6,128 nucleotides of DNA from Candidatus Sumerlaeota bacterium (lineage in GTDB: Bacteria; Sumerlaeota; Sumerlaeia; MVZB01; JAJFLK01). Below are positions 1 through 6,128 of this stretch, one piece after another (positions within the stretch are counted from its first letter, which is position 1; the number at the start of each line of letters is the position of its first letter). The translations under genes and the position numbers were made by a program. Where the stretch lies: NCBI GenBank assembly GCA_021772735.1, contig JAJFLK010000472.1, positions 1 to 6,128 of the forward strand, written 5' to 3'. Under the pieces are notes generated by a model that saw only the letters and a list, made by a program, of their open reading frames with translations, searched no databases and was not told the DNA's origin.

Positions 1-1662
1 GGGGATTACAGCCTCATTGGCGAGCGCGACGTTTCCTATCTATATGACAATGACGGCAATCGCACGCGCGAGACCGACAACATTTCGCTCGATGTCAAAC
101 ATTACTTCTATGAGGCGAACAGTCAGCGGCTGGACCGCATCGACAAGAACGGTCAGCCCTGGCAGAACCTCACGTGGACCGCGAACGGCGAGCTTGCCAG
201 TCGAACGCAGACCGACGGCGCGGATGAGGACTACACATACGGTCTGGACGGAACACTCATCGGCGTCGAGTTCACCGGCGGCATCAACGATGGCTCGCGG
301 ATCGATTACACCTACGATCACACCGGCGAGCTGGTCGGCCGCAAGCTGACGGCCGCGTCTGGTTTCGTCGTGTCGGACGATCGTTATCTCGTCGATCGCC
401 AGAACCTGACCGGATACAGCCAGCGCCTCGCCGTGATCGATGGCCTGACCGGCGCGGTCAAGTCGTTCAATACATTCACGGATCAGCTCGCGGCGCAGGC
501 GAGCGTGACCGGTTCGGCGGTCACGACGAGTCACCTGCAGACAGACGGCCTGGGCTCGATTCGGAACTTGACATCGACCGGCTCCGGCGGACAATCGACT
601 TCGGAGGCATACGACTACACAGCCTTCGGCTCGCTGACGGCGGGCGATCGTTCTTTGACAGATTACGCATTTACCGGGCAGGTCGCCGACTCGGCCACGG
701 GTTTGCAGTATCACCGCGCCAGGTGGTTGGATACTGAAGGTGGCCGTTGGCAGTCAGGAGACGAGCTCTTTGATTTTATACCCGGCAAAGGGGCGACATT
801 TCAGTATGCGCCTCAAAACCCAGCAAATTTCGTCGATAGAAACGGACTCTCAGGCCTCAGCTTGACCGAGATTGGAGTCGTCGCTAGAATTGCAGGGGGG
901 TTAGCGGCGGGCACCGCCGGGGCAGTCAGGGCTGCGGTGGATCTGCCGAAAGTAATGAGCGAGGAGATGGGATGGGGTGATTATCTCGCCGGCGTCATCA
1001 CAGCGGCCGTCGTAGCTGGCGTTGTCACATACCTATTCACAGCGCTCGCCGTGGCATCAGCAGGCTACATACTAGAACCTGCCGCAGGAGCCACCGTTGT
1101 AGGCGTTGCGTCGCTCTCAAGGATCGGCCGACTGCTCTTCTATGGATACAAAGGTATAATTTCTGCATTGGCCACAATGGCAGACTTCTTTCTTAGCACG
1201 AATTGGGCAAGCATCCAAGACGATGATCAAATGAAGGCGTGGGAAAGGGACTTGAAAATCAGTGCTACGATTGGTTTTCTCTTCGGCATCTTCGGGGGCA
1301 AACAGATTGGCGATAACACCGGAAAAATGCTAGCCAAATCGGCTTCGGTTCAAGAAAACCTCGCCCTGAAAGTGACGGCCGAAAATCGCCAGGAGGTTTT
1401 TGACAGCATAAAAAGGCTCGGCGCAAGAGGGGATCTGCTGGATGACGATTTGACTCGATATATGTTTGGCGAAATGCCAGAGCATTTGGGGCAGGAGCAA
1501 GCCGCAGCAGTGCAACGGGAATTACAAAAGGTGGTTGACGAAATCGGTGAAGAAGCAATGCGTGATATTCTATTTGACACGTTCAAGATACCGACTGCTG
1601 AATTGTTGCTAAGGCAGGTATATGACGATGTCAAAGGCGAAGAAAATGAAGATCCGCAATGA
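1..1662 (+). CDS. RHS/YD-repeat protein, C-terminal part with variable toxin-like tip (5' partial)
   Basis: The frame is open from base 1 to TGA at 1660-1662, giving 553 visible residues; the true start lies upstream. YD repeats are visible (YDNDGNR at residues 15-21, YTYDHTGEL at 103-111). A typical RHS-associated core follows at about 178-283, with DGLGS, YDYTAFGS, FTGQ.ADSATGLQYHRARW, GGRW and the closing DRNGL. RHS proteins form a beta-barrel cocoon that encloses a C-terminal toxin, and the core end is where the tip is released. Residues 284-553 are the variable tip: hydrophobic at about 327-357, 363-399 and 420-433, then a charged, helix-like last 110 residues. I recognise no nuclease, deaminase or protease motif in the tip. 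Both core-end aspartates (D254, D279) are kept, but the proline usually following each is E and R. The next gene encodes a likely immunity protein. RHS assignment is firm; toxin activity is inferred. Confidence 0.93.
   Translation, partial: GDYSLIGERDVSYLYDNDGNRTRETDNISLDVKHYFYEANSQRLDRIDKNGQPWQNLTWTANGELASRTQTDGADEDYTYGLDGTLIGVEFTGGINDGSRIDYTYDHTGELVGRKLTAASGFVVSDDRYLVDRQNLTGYSQRLAVIDGLTGAVKSFNTFTDQLAAQASVTGSAVTTSHLQTDGLGSIRNLTSTGSGGQSTSEAYDYTAFGSLTAGDRSLTDYAFTGQVADSATGLQYHRARWLDTEGGRWQSGDELFDFIPGKGATFQYAPQNPANFVDRNGLSGLSLTEIGVVARIAGGLAAGTAGAVRAAVDLPKVMSEEMGWGDYLAGVITAAVVAGVVTYLFTALAVASAGYILEPAAGATVVGVASLSRIGRLLFYGYKGIISALATMADFFLSTNWASIQDDDQMKAWERDLKISATIGFLFGIFGGKQIGDNTGKMLAKSASVQENLALKVTAENRQEVFDSIKRLGARGDLLDDDLTRYMFGEMPEHLGQEQAAAVQRELQKVVDEIGEEAMRDILFDTFKIPTAELLLRQVYDDVKGEENEDPQ
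850..1659 (+). other. Variable C-terminal tip of the RHS protein (candidate membrane-active toxin)
   Basis: This stretch encodes the 270 residues after the core end DRNGL. It has a glycine/alanine-rich segment (about residues 290-315), a long hydrophobic segment (about 327-357, containing AGVITAAVVAGVVTYLFTAL), a second weaker one (363-399) and a short one with IGFLFGIFGG (about 424-433). The rest is acidic and helix-like, with no conserved His/Asp/Glu cluster I can assign. Base composition falls here: line 1141-1200 has 24 G+C of 60, whereas RHS DNA at 2701-2760 has 43 of 60. Exchange of tips of foreign composition is a known property of RHS loci. The hydrophobic part could form a pore or could only help translocation. 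Confidence 0.6.
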
Positions 1663-1668
1663 TCATTG
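1657..1668. repeat. 12-bp perfect palindrome across the RHS stop codon
   Basis: CAATGATCATTG is a perfect inverted repeat that contains the TGA stop. It has no loop and no following T-tract, so it does not look like an intrinsic terminator. It could be chance or a protein-binding site. Confidence 0.4.
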
Positions 1669-1713
1669 TGAAATCGGCTGACTAATCAAGGGAGTGTATC
1701 CCTCGCTGTAAAA

Positions 1714-1719
1714 AAGGTG
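1714..1719 (+). promoter_or_regulatory. Ribosome binding site of the candidate immunity gene
   Basis: AAGGTG lies 4 bases upstream of GTG at 1724, preceded by an A-run. A TAA at 1709-1711 in the same frame excludes any longer upstream start, and the next in-frame ATG is residue 45, inside the second membrane segment. The GTG start is therefore well supported. Confidence 0.65.
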
Positions 1720-1723
1720 TCGC

Positions 1724-2350
1724 GTGAAAACAACAAAATTCGCTTTCGTAGATGTTGACGTAGCGATCGTCAGCTTTCCGTTTCTCTCAGTGCTCCTGTA
1801 TTGCCTCCAATACTTGACCCGGTATCCTCCGGTTGAACCTGTTTCCATCCCTTACATGTGGGCCGGCTTGATTATGCTTGTCTACGGACTCAGTGCGTTT
1901 GTTAAGACAGTCGCGATCAAAAGAGGTGAATCAGTGACGCTTGTGTCGCTGCCCTTATTGGCAAGTCGTATCACAGCTATTACGTTAATCGCGTTCGCAT
2001 TTCATTTCACCATCGCCTCCTCTCGCGATGCGACACCCTACATTCCACTCATTGCCCATTCCCTGGCTGCAATCATTTATTCGATTGTGTCATTTACTCT
2101 TGCGGTAAGGCTCCCGAGATATTCTTTTCAAAAGAACGAGGTTGAGGAGTTCTTTCTTGGAGTTCATCGCCAGGAGCTGCTTGCCATAGTGCGAACTGCA
2201 AGCGAGTCATACGTAATCATGGGTGATCGCACTGGGATGGAATCTTTTTCGAAGCTCATGGAGGGCATCCACAGGCGAAGAGCCGTGGATTATAGAGGAT
2301 CGCTCAAGCCACCTTCGTCTAAACTGCGATTGTGGAAGCAAGACAATTAG
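1724..2350 (+). CDS. Four-helix membrane protein, candidate immunity protein for the RHS tip
   Basis: The gene encodes 208 residues, starts at GTG and ends at TAG. I recognise no named family. Four hydrophobic segments are visible at about residues 8-30, 43-64, 72-98 and 106-130. A hydrophilic tail of about 78 residues follows (131-208), rich in Arg/Lys near its end and probably cytoplasmic. It starts 61 bases after the RHS stop on the same strand, where RHS and CDI loci carry the cognate immunity gene, and it shares the lower G+C of the toxin tip. A membrane immunity protein is what is usually seen when the toxin attacks the inner membrane, which agrees with the hydrophobic tip. The immunity role rests on position and composition only. 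It could instead be an unrelated small membrane protein. Confidence 0.72.
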   Translation: MKTTKFAFVDVDVAIVSFPFLSVLLYCLQYLTRYPPVEPVSIPYMWAGLIMLVYGLSAFVKTVAIKRGESVTLVSLPLLASRITAITLIAFAFHFTIASSRDATPYIPLIAHSLAAIIYSIVSFTLAVRLPRYSFQKNEVEEFFLGVHRQELLAIVRTASESYVIMGDRTGMESFSKLMEGIHRRRAVDYRGSLKPPSSKLRLWKQDN

Positions 2351-2362
2351 CGGCGATCAGTC

Positions 2363-2382
2363 CGGAGTTTCGCGGAGTTTCG
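2363..2382 (+). repeat. Perfect 10-bp tandem duplication at the cassette/RHS junction
   Basis: CGGAGTTTCG occurs twice back to back (2363-2372 and 2373-2382). It begins 12 bases after the immunity stop and ends just before G+C-rich RHS-coding sequence resumes, so it may be a scar of the event that placed the tip/immunity cassette here. Confidence 0.7.
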
Positions 2383-2386
2383 ATGA

Positions 2387-2849
2387 CAACGTGCTAAATA
2401 TATCGATGCATTAAGCAGTGGCCGCCAGGTTGCTGTCATCAAGCCCGCTGATTCGGGCACGGGCATGGTCTGGGACGTCAAGACCACGACGGTCTATGAC
2501 GCCGAGGGCCGCGTCTTCCAGGTCATCATGAACGATGTCGATACGGTCGAAGATACGACGAAAGAGGATCTGACATTCGAGTTCGCTTACGACGCCGAGG
2601 GCGTGCGCACGCAGGTTACGTATCCCAGCGGCGCGGTTCGCGTCTTCGCCGACGATCTCGGCGCTGGGCCGGACGACGAGTTTCGGTTACGACGATTTCG
2701 GCCGGCTCGAGCGTGCCACCGCGCCGGGCAACGGTTGGAACTGGCAATACAACGCGGCGGGCCTGAGGACGCGCGTCACCAGCGCGGACCGCTCCGTCGA
2801 GGAGGAATTTCGATCTGGCCATTTGCGTGAAATCAGGCGCATCTCATGA
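2387..2849 (+). pseudogene. Frameshifted RHS/YD-repeat gene fragment
   Basis: The reading frame is open from just after TGA at 2384-2386 and encodes YD-type sequence: VYDAEGRVFQ, then FAYDAEGVRTQVTYPSGAVR. At about 2657-2672 the homology moves to the next frame and continues as LGRTTSFGYDDFGRLERAT, then WQYNAAGLRTRVTSADR, ending at TGA 2847-2849. In the first frame the sequence past the shift becomes arginine-rich nonsense, so the shift is real damage or a sequencing error. No start codon with a convincing ribosome binding site and no RHS core are present. Both ends are missing, so this is an internal piece of an RHS gene, either the displaced older part of the upstream gene or another copy. 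It is probably not translated into a working product. Confidence 0.82.
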
Positions 2850-3204
2850 GTGTTAGTTCAAGCCTGGCGGCGGCGCATTGTCATCGACCTTGGCCTTGGG
2901 CGAGTGACCCCTGACCCGTAAAGTCGCCGGATTTGGAGCTGAAGAAGTGCAGACGCTGGAGTGCGACGGCAGCCACCTCGGCGTCCAGATCGCTCGCTTC
3001 GAAACCGACGAAGTCGTCAACGCCGCGCGCCATTGGCACGGACGATGAAGTCTTGCGCGTCTTGCGCCCCAGTTCGTCATCGACCGACTCATGGCCAAAT
3101 TCCTCCGGGTGTAAGCCAACCCCGTTCGTCGGATCGAAATCCGAACTGGCCCAAAGGAGTTCGTTGACGGTTTGGCGCTCTTGAGAATCGACGTTCGAGG
3201 CCGA
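2850..3204. other. Gene-free stretch between the RHS remnant and the DUF115 gene
   Basis: I see no supportable gene. Several frames on both strands are open for 60-100 codons, as expected by chance in G+C-rich DNA, but none has a ribosome binding site or family motifs. The minus-strand frame that continues past the TAG of the DUF115 gene stays open for 107 codons (3204 to 2884, TGA at 2881-2883). No terminator-like hairpin with a T-tract was found. The region may be decayed sequence. Confidence 0.5.
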
Positions 3205-4086
3205 CTACGAAATCTTCATCAACTTATCGAAATCTGCGCGGGGAAAAACATCGAGCTTGCTCCGGCGGCTCGCGTTGAGGATTCGGCATCCTTTTGGCGT
3301 GAGCTGATCGCGCGCCTGAATGAAGGAGAGGCGTTGGAGGTCGAGGCGTGGATGCGACCACGTCTCGCCGTCCATCCGATAGTTCGGAACAAAATGATTG
3401 TGCTCGCTTCTCGATATCATTATCTGTCCGAATTCGGTGCTTTTCTTTCGAGTGGGTGGCAATAAATAATCGAAGTCGATTCCAATCATATATATTTCTC
3501 GACAGCCGAGAAAATGAGCAAGTTGAAGGTTAATATAAGTGACGGTGTATCCGCCGGTTACACTCTTGTCGAACCGCTCGCTGAACGGCATCGGCTTTCC
3601 ATCCAATTTGCTCGCGGGGCCGGGCAAGTAATAGAGAAAGCTTTCATCGTCAGAGAAGAGAGACCGGAAACGGATGTCGACGATCTTTTTAAGCGGAAGC
3701 GCGCTTATGGCTCGTGAATTATTACGCGCAACGAGCAGGTCCGATACCGTATGAAAAGTGGGACGCCATTCGGTCTTGTCGAACGCCAGGTATATCTTGT
3801 TCGAGGCGATCGTAAGTTCATTCTTGAGAAGGTCGAGATCTTCAATGCGGAGACTGGGTCCGGTTCCGATTACGAAACAGCGGCGTCCGCGGTACGTGTT
3901 TCTCAGCGCTGCCAGTTCGGCATGGCGCTCGGTCAGAATCCGGCGAGATCGGCTGAACGGCAGGCCGCGCGCGCGCGCGTCAAGGTAAAGATCCTCTGAC
4001 CGCCTGCGCAGGTGAGGAATGATTCGAGCCCGGCGACGGATGACGTCGGCAGGATTAAGAAGGCGCCTTAATAGCGAGTTCGACAT
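3205..4086 (-). CDS. DUF115 / MptE-like family protein, probably glycan-associated
   Basis: The product has 293 residues, from ATG at 4086-4084 to TAG at 3207-3205. After a basic N-terminal extension (1-66) comes a Rossmann-like nucleotide-binding segment, RRCFVIGTGPSL (68-79). Then follow ASNKIYLAF (94-102), WRPTFHTVSD (107-116), GGYTVTYINLQLAHFLGCRE (178-197) running into IYMIGIDFDY (198-207), HNHFVPNY (229-236) and RILNASRRSKLDVFPRADF (268-286). This order is that of the DUF115/6-hydroxymethylpterin diphosphokinase MptE-like family, which is frequent in O-antigen, capsule and flagellin-glycosylation loci; length and C-terminus look complete. The substrate cannot be read from sequence, and pterin chemistry is unlikely outside archaea. 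No strong Shine-Dalgarno sequence precedes the ATG. The gene is transcribed divergently from the repeat-protein gene. Confidence 0.88.
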   Translation of the reverse strand: MSNSLLRRLLNPADVIRRRARIIPHLRRRSEDLYLDARARGLPFSRSRRILTERHAELAALRNTYRGRRCFVIGTGPSLRIEDLDLLKNELTIASNKIYLAFDKTEWRPTFHTVSDLLVARNNSRAISALPLKKIVDIRFRSLFSDDESFLYYLPGPASKLDGKPMPFSERFDKSVTGGYTVTYINLQLAHFLGCREIYMIGIDFDYLLPPTRKKSTEFGQIMISRSEHNHFVPNYRMDGETWSHPRLDLQRLSFIQARDQLTPKGCRILNASRRSKLDVFPRADFDKLMKIS

Positions 4087-4680
4087 AAAACTGAGGCTTT
4101 GGCCCTTCGGGGGTTGTCCTGCTTATTTGCTTCGACGAGCCAGGCAGTCCCGTTCAGCCCGGGCGATAGGACCCTCGATCGGCGTTCTGGGTCGCTCCGG
4201 GCTCCGGGCAATGTGGACTTTCTCACACGATTACGAACGTGAACTTATCGGACCGAGACGCGAAATTGTCCCGGCTGTTCATCCTATGGAGCGCGCTAGA
4301 GCGAATTCAAGAAAATTTGCGGCGGTAAATACCGCGAAGACGTAAACGCATCCGGCAGGGAGCCGTGCCGAGTAGGGAGCCCGGGGGCGGGAGTGGAGTC
4401 TCGCGCCTTATCGAGAGTGGCGCAGCTCGCGGCGAGCTGCGATCCGAATCGATTCCATCGCCGAACTCAAGAACCGAGAGAGTCATGAAAACGAGATAAG
4501 CCATCTCCGGGATTTTGCCCATGTGGAACCTGGATCGAAGTGCGCCACACACGGCGAGAAATGGCTTGATCGGCGCTATGGGTAGGTCCAGAATCGCCGC
4601 CACCCATGCCCAGCACCGAGGCCCGTGGACATTACATGGGAAATCTCGGATTAAATTAGCAATTATCACAAGTTGAGAGC
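4087..4680. other. Divergent intergenic region between the DUF115 and repeat-protein genes
   Basis: This stretch of 594 bases should hold the promoters of both flanking genes, which point away from each other. Open frames of 108 codons (plus strand) and 120 codons (minus strand) exist, but they show arginine/proline-rich shadow composition and no family motif. The last 40 bases before 4681 are A+T-rich, as expected of a promoter/leader, but I cannot place -35 and -10 boxes with confidence. One short hairpin lies at 4422-4440. Confidence 0.5.
4422..4440. repeat. 8-bp perfect inverted repeat (hairpin)
   Basis: GCAGCTCG and CGAGCTGC form an 8-bp stem with a 3-base loop (CGG). No T-tract follows on the plus strand and no clear one on the minus strand, so it is not a typical intrinsic terminator. 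It could be an operator or an RNA structure in a leader. Confidence 0.5.
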
Positions 4681-6128
4681 ATGAAGAGGCGAATACGAAA
4701 ATCTCTTGCGACGAAGCTTGCAGGTCCGTCGGCGATCGGACACGCGGCCCGGCGAATCGCGCTCGATGAAGACTTCCTTTTGGCGTTAATCCGCGATGAT
4801 GTTTTTAGCTTCAGGATTACACAGAACGCGGATCTGCTAAACGAATTCCGGAGCATGATCCTGAGTCAGGATCTGTTCAGGCTCGTGTTTCAAAACAGTG
4901 CTGATCGCGGAGAGATTATCCTGGATCCCTCGGTTTTCAAGGATCTCGTGCTTGATGACAGGTGGGTCGAAGCGCTCATCGAGAGCAAGGACATATTGTG
5001 GCGCATAAGGCACGACTTCCGCGCGTTCGACGCGGCGCTCCGTGACGAGCGATTTATGGAGCGAATCGTTTCGACTCAAGAAGCGAGCATTCGGTTTCGT
5101 GAGGATCCCGAACGCGTCATCAGCCTAGTCGCCGACCCCTCTATTTGGGACGCCGTGATTGCGGATGAAGAATTCGTGAGGCGGATTCTGGATGAGCCTG
5201 CGGCCCTGAATGCATGGAAAACCGACCACAAGCTGGCAGGTCGATGGATGGAACATTCCGAGGCGTGCGACGTTATTCTTGACAACATTGGGATACTGGA
5301 CCGACTCGCGGCCGATGACCGGATGTCCGAGAGGCTCGTTGCCAACGAAGATCAACTTGCCCGGATACTGGCTCATCCGCACTCTCTCGCTGTACTAGGG
5401 AGCGACAAGACATTGTTGAGCCGTCTTCTTGGCTCGGAGGAAGCCAGGGAGAGTCTGGTCCACGCCCCATCCGCCCTGCGAGACCTGCTCCTCGACGAGC
5501 CGATTCTCAAAGGCGTGATGGGCTTCGATGATTTGGTCCATGCGATCCTGGACGAACTTCAAAGCCAATCGAAGTTATCGGACGCGCCTCGTCTGCTTGC
5601 GCGGTTGCTGAGGGAATCTCGCGTCTGGGAAAAGATCGTCGGCGACGACGCCCTGATCGATCGCCTTCTTTCTGAGAATCAGGTCTGGGAAAAGATTGTC
5701 GGACAAGAGGCTTCGATCAAACGCCTCCTGAAGATTGAGCAGGTATGGAGCAAGATCGTCGGCGATGGCGCCCTGCTTGAGCGCCTCGTCGCGCACAAGC
5801 AAGTCTGGGACAAGATCGTCGGTGATGACGCCTTGCTCGGACGCCTTCTTGCTCACGAACGGACATGGAAGAAGATCGTCGGTGATGACGCCCTGCTCAA
5901 GCGCCTGCTTGCCGAGAAACAGGTCTGGGGAAAAATCATCGGCGATGACGCCTTGCTCGGACGCCTTCTCGCTACCGATCAGGCATGGAAAAAGATCGTC
6001 GGCGACGACGCCCTGCTCAAGCGCCTGCTTGCCGAGAAACAGGTCTGGGACAAGATCATCGGCGACGGCGCACTGCTTGAGCGCCTCGTCGCGCACAAGC
6101 AAGTCTGGGACAAGATCGTCGGCGACGA
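4681..6128 (+). CDS. Large tandem-repeat protein of 20-residue units (3' partial)
   Basis: The frame is open from ATG at 4681 past the window edge, giving 482 complete codons and no stop. An in-frame TAG at 4657-4659 and no other start between make 4681 the likely start; only a weak GAGAG lies close upstream. Residues 1-27 are basic and not obviously repetitive. From about residue 28 the protein consists of short units, and from residue 61 (base 4861) 21 complete 20-mers run without a single indel. The consensus of the last eight is GDDALLxRLLAxxQVWxKIV. Spaced Leu/Ile/Val/Trp and an Asp after each turn suggest short amphipathic helices in a solenoid or rod. No signal peptide, membrane segment or catalytic motif is visible. 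I do not recognise the family; a catalytic domain could lie downstream of the window. The neighbouring divergent DUF115 gene hints at surface glycans, but that is only context. Confidence 0.85.
   Translation, partial: MKRRIRKSLATKLAGPSAIGHAARRIALDEDFLLALIRDDVFSFRITQNADLLNEFRSMILSQDLFRLVFQNSADRGEIILDPSVFKDLVLDDRWVEALIESKDILWRIRHDFRAFDAALRDERFMERIVSTQEASIRFREDPERVISLVADPSIWDAVIADEEFVRRILDEPAALNAWKTDHKLAGRWMEHSEACDVILDNIGILDRLAADDRMSERLVANEDQLARILAHPHSLAVLGSDKTLLSRLLGSEEARESLVHAPSALRDLLLDEPILKGVMGFDDLVHAILDELQSQSKLSDAPRLLARLLRESRVWEKIVGDDALIDRLLSENQVWEKIVGQEASIKRLLKIEQVWSKIVGDGALLERLVAHKQVWDKIVGDDALLGRLLAHERTWKKIVGDDALLKRLLAEKQVWGKIIGDDALLGRLLATDQAWKKIVGDDALLKRLLAEKQVWDKIIGDGALLERLVAHKQVWDKIVGD
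4861..6128 (+). repeat. 60-bp tandem coding repeats, 21 full units plus a partial
   Basis: Units begin at 4861, 4921, 4981 and so on every 60 bases up to 6061, with the first 8 bases of a further unit at 6121. Early units share only the pattern of hydrophobic, Asp and Arg positions. Units from 5641 are strongly alike at the DNA level, each ending near TGGxxxAAGATCGTC. Bases 5761-5820 and 6061-6120 differ at 2 of 60 positions. There are no spacers between units, so this is a coding minisatellite. Confidence 0.9.
5821..6060 (+). repeat. 120-bp higher-order repeat (two copies)
   Basis: Bases 5821-5940 and 5941-6060 are two copies of a dimer of 60-bp units. The first halves (5821-5880 and 5941-6000) match at 52 of 60 bases, with GDDALLGRLLA in both. 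The second halves (5881-5940 and 6001-6060) match at 55 of 60, with GDDALLKRLLAEKQVW in both. Adjacent units match less well, so the dimer duplicated as a block. Confidence 0.75.

Noticed and set aside
40..714. Minus-strand 224-codon open frame opposite the RHS gene
   Set aside because: It overlaps clear YD repeats and the RHS core on the plus strand; it is a shadow with no family motif.
1657..1668. Palindrome as a transcription terminator after the RHS gene
   Set aside because: The arms are 6 bp with no loop and no T-tract, and the candidate immunity gene downstream would be expected to be co-transcribed.
2853..3184. Short overlapping open frames on both strands, possible transposase remnant
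   Set aside because: No DDE or other transposase motif, no terminal inverted repeats and no target duplication could be seen; the frames conflict with each other.
4566..4594. TTGATC with CAGAAT 17 bases later as a promoter for the repeat-protein gene
   Set aside because: The -10 match is poor, the region is otherwise G+C-rich, and promoter rules for the likely host group are uncertain.
4307..4669. Minus-strand 120-codon open frame in the divergent intergenic region
   Set aside because: The translation is low-information with proline/arginine-rich runs, and there is no ribosome binding site or recognisable motif.
5575..6102. Minus-strand 175-codon open frame
   Set aside because: It is antisense to the repeat array and inherits its period; the plus strand has the start, the length and the conserved residue pattern across diverged units.
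5623..6128. Regular repeats resembling a CRISPR array
   Set aside because: The 60-bp units are contiguous with no unique spacers and translate in one open frame with conserved residues; it is a coding tandem repeat.

Overview
The window looks like a bacterial accessory region of moderately high G+C. It combines an RHS polymorphic-toxin locus with a divergent pair of genes, one DUF115-like (glycan-associated) and one very repetitive. Abundant RHS/YD-repeat genes, a DUF115 gene and long internally repetitive proteins would fit a large environmental genome such as a planctomycete or relative. That placement is a weak inference; no rRNA or housekeeping marker is present.

Positions 1-2350, plus strand: the 3' part of an RHS gene, whose 5' end lies outside the window. 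It shows YD repeats, a recognisable RHS-associated core ending at DRNGL, and a 270-residue variable C-terminal tip with hydrophobic stretches. After 61 bases comes a GTG-started gene for a four-helix membrane protein, the expected position for a cognate immunity protein. Tip and immunity gene are less G+C-rich than the flanking RHS DNA. I infer a toxin/immunity cassette that may act at a membrane. Positions 2363-2849: a perfect 10-bp tandem duplication marks the point where G+C-rich RHS sequence resumes. What follows is a YD-repeat fragment broken by a frameshift, a remnant of another or older RHS gene.

Positions 2850-3204 hold no gene I can defend. Positions 3205-4086, minus strand: a complete DUF115/MptE-like gene, a family common in surface-glycan and flagellin-glycosylation clusters. 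Positions 4087-4680: a 594-base divergent intergenic region with no convincing gene.

Positions 4681-6128, plus strand: an open reading frame that runs off the window edge. From 4861 on it is built of 60-bp (20-residue) units in unbroken register. Each 20-mer is itself two related 10-mers, and the most downstream units also pair into 120-bp dimers. The repeats go from diverged at the N-terminus to near-identical at the window edge, which suggests a recently expanding array. This repeat protein is the least explained item here; the RHS tip with its membrane immunity partner is second.
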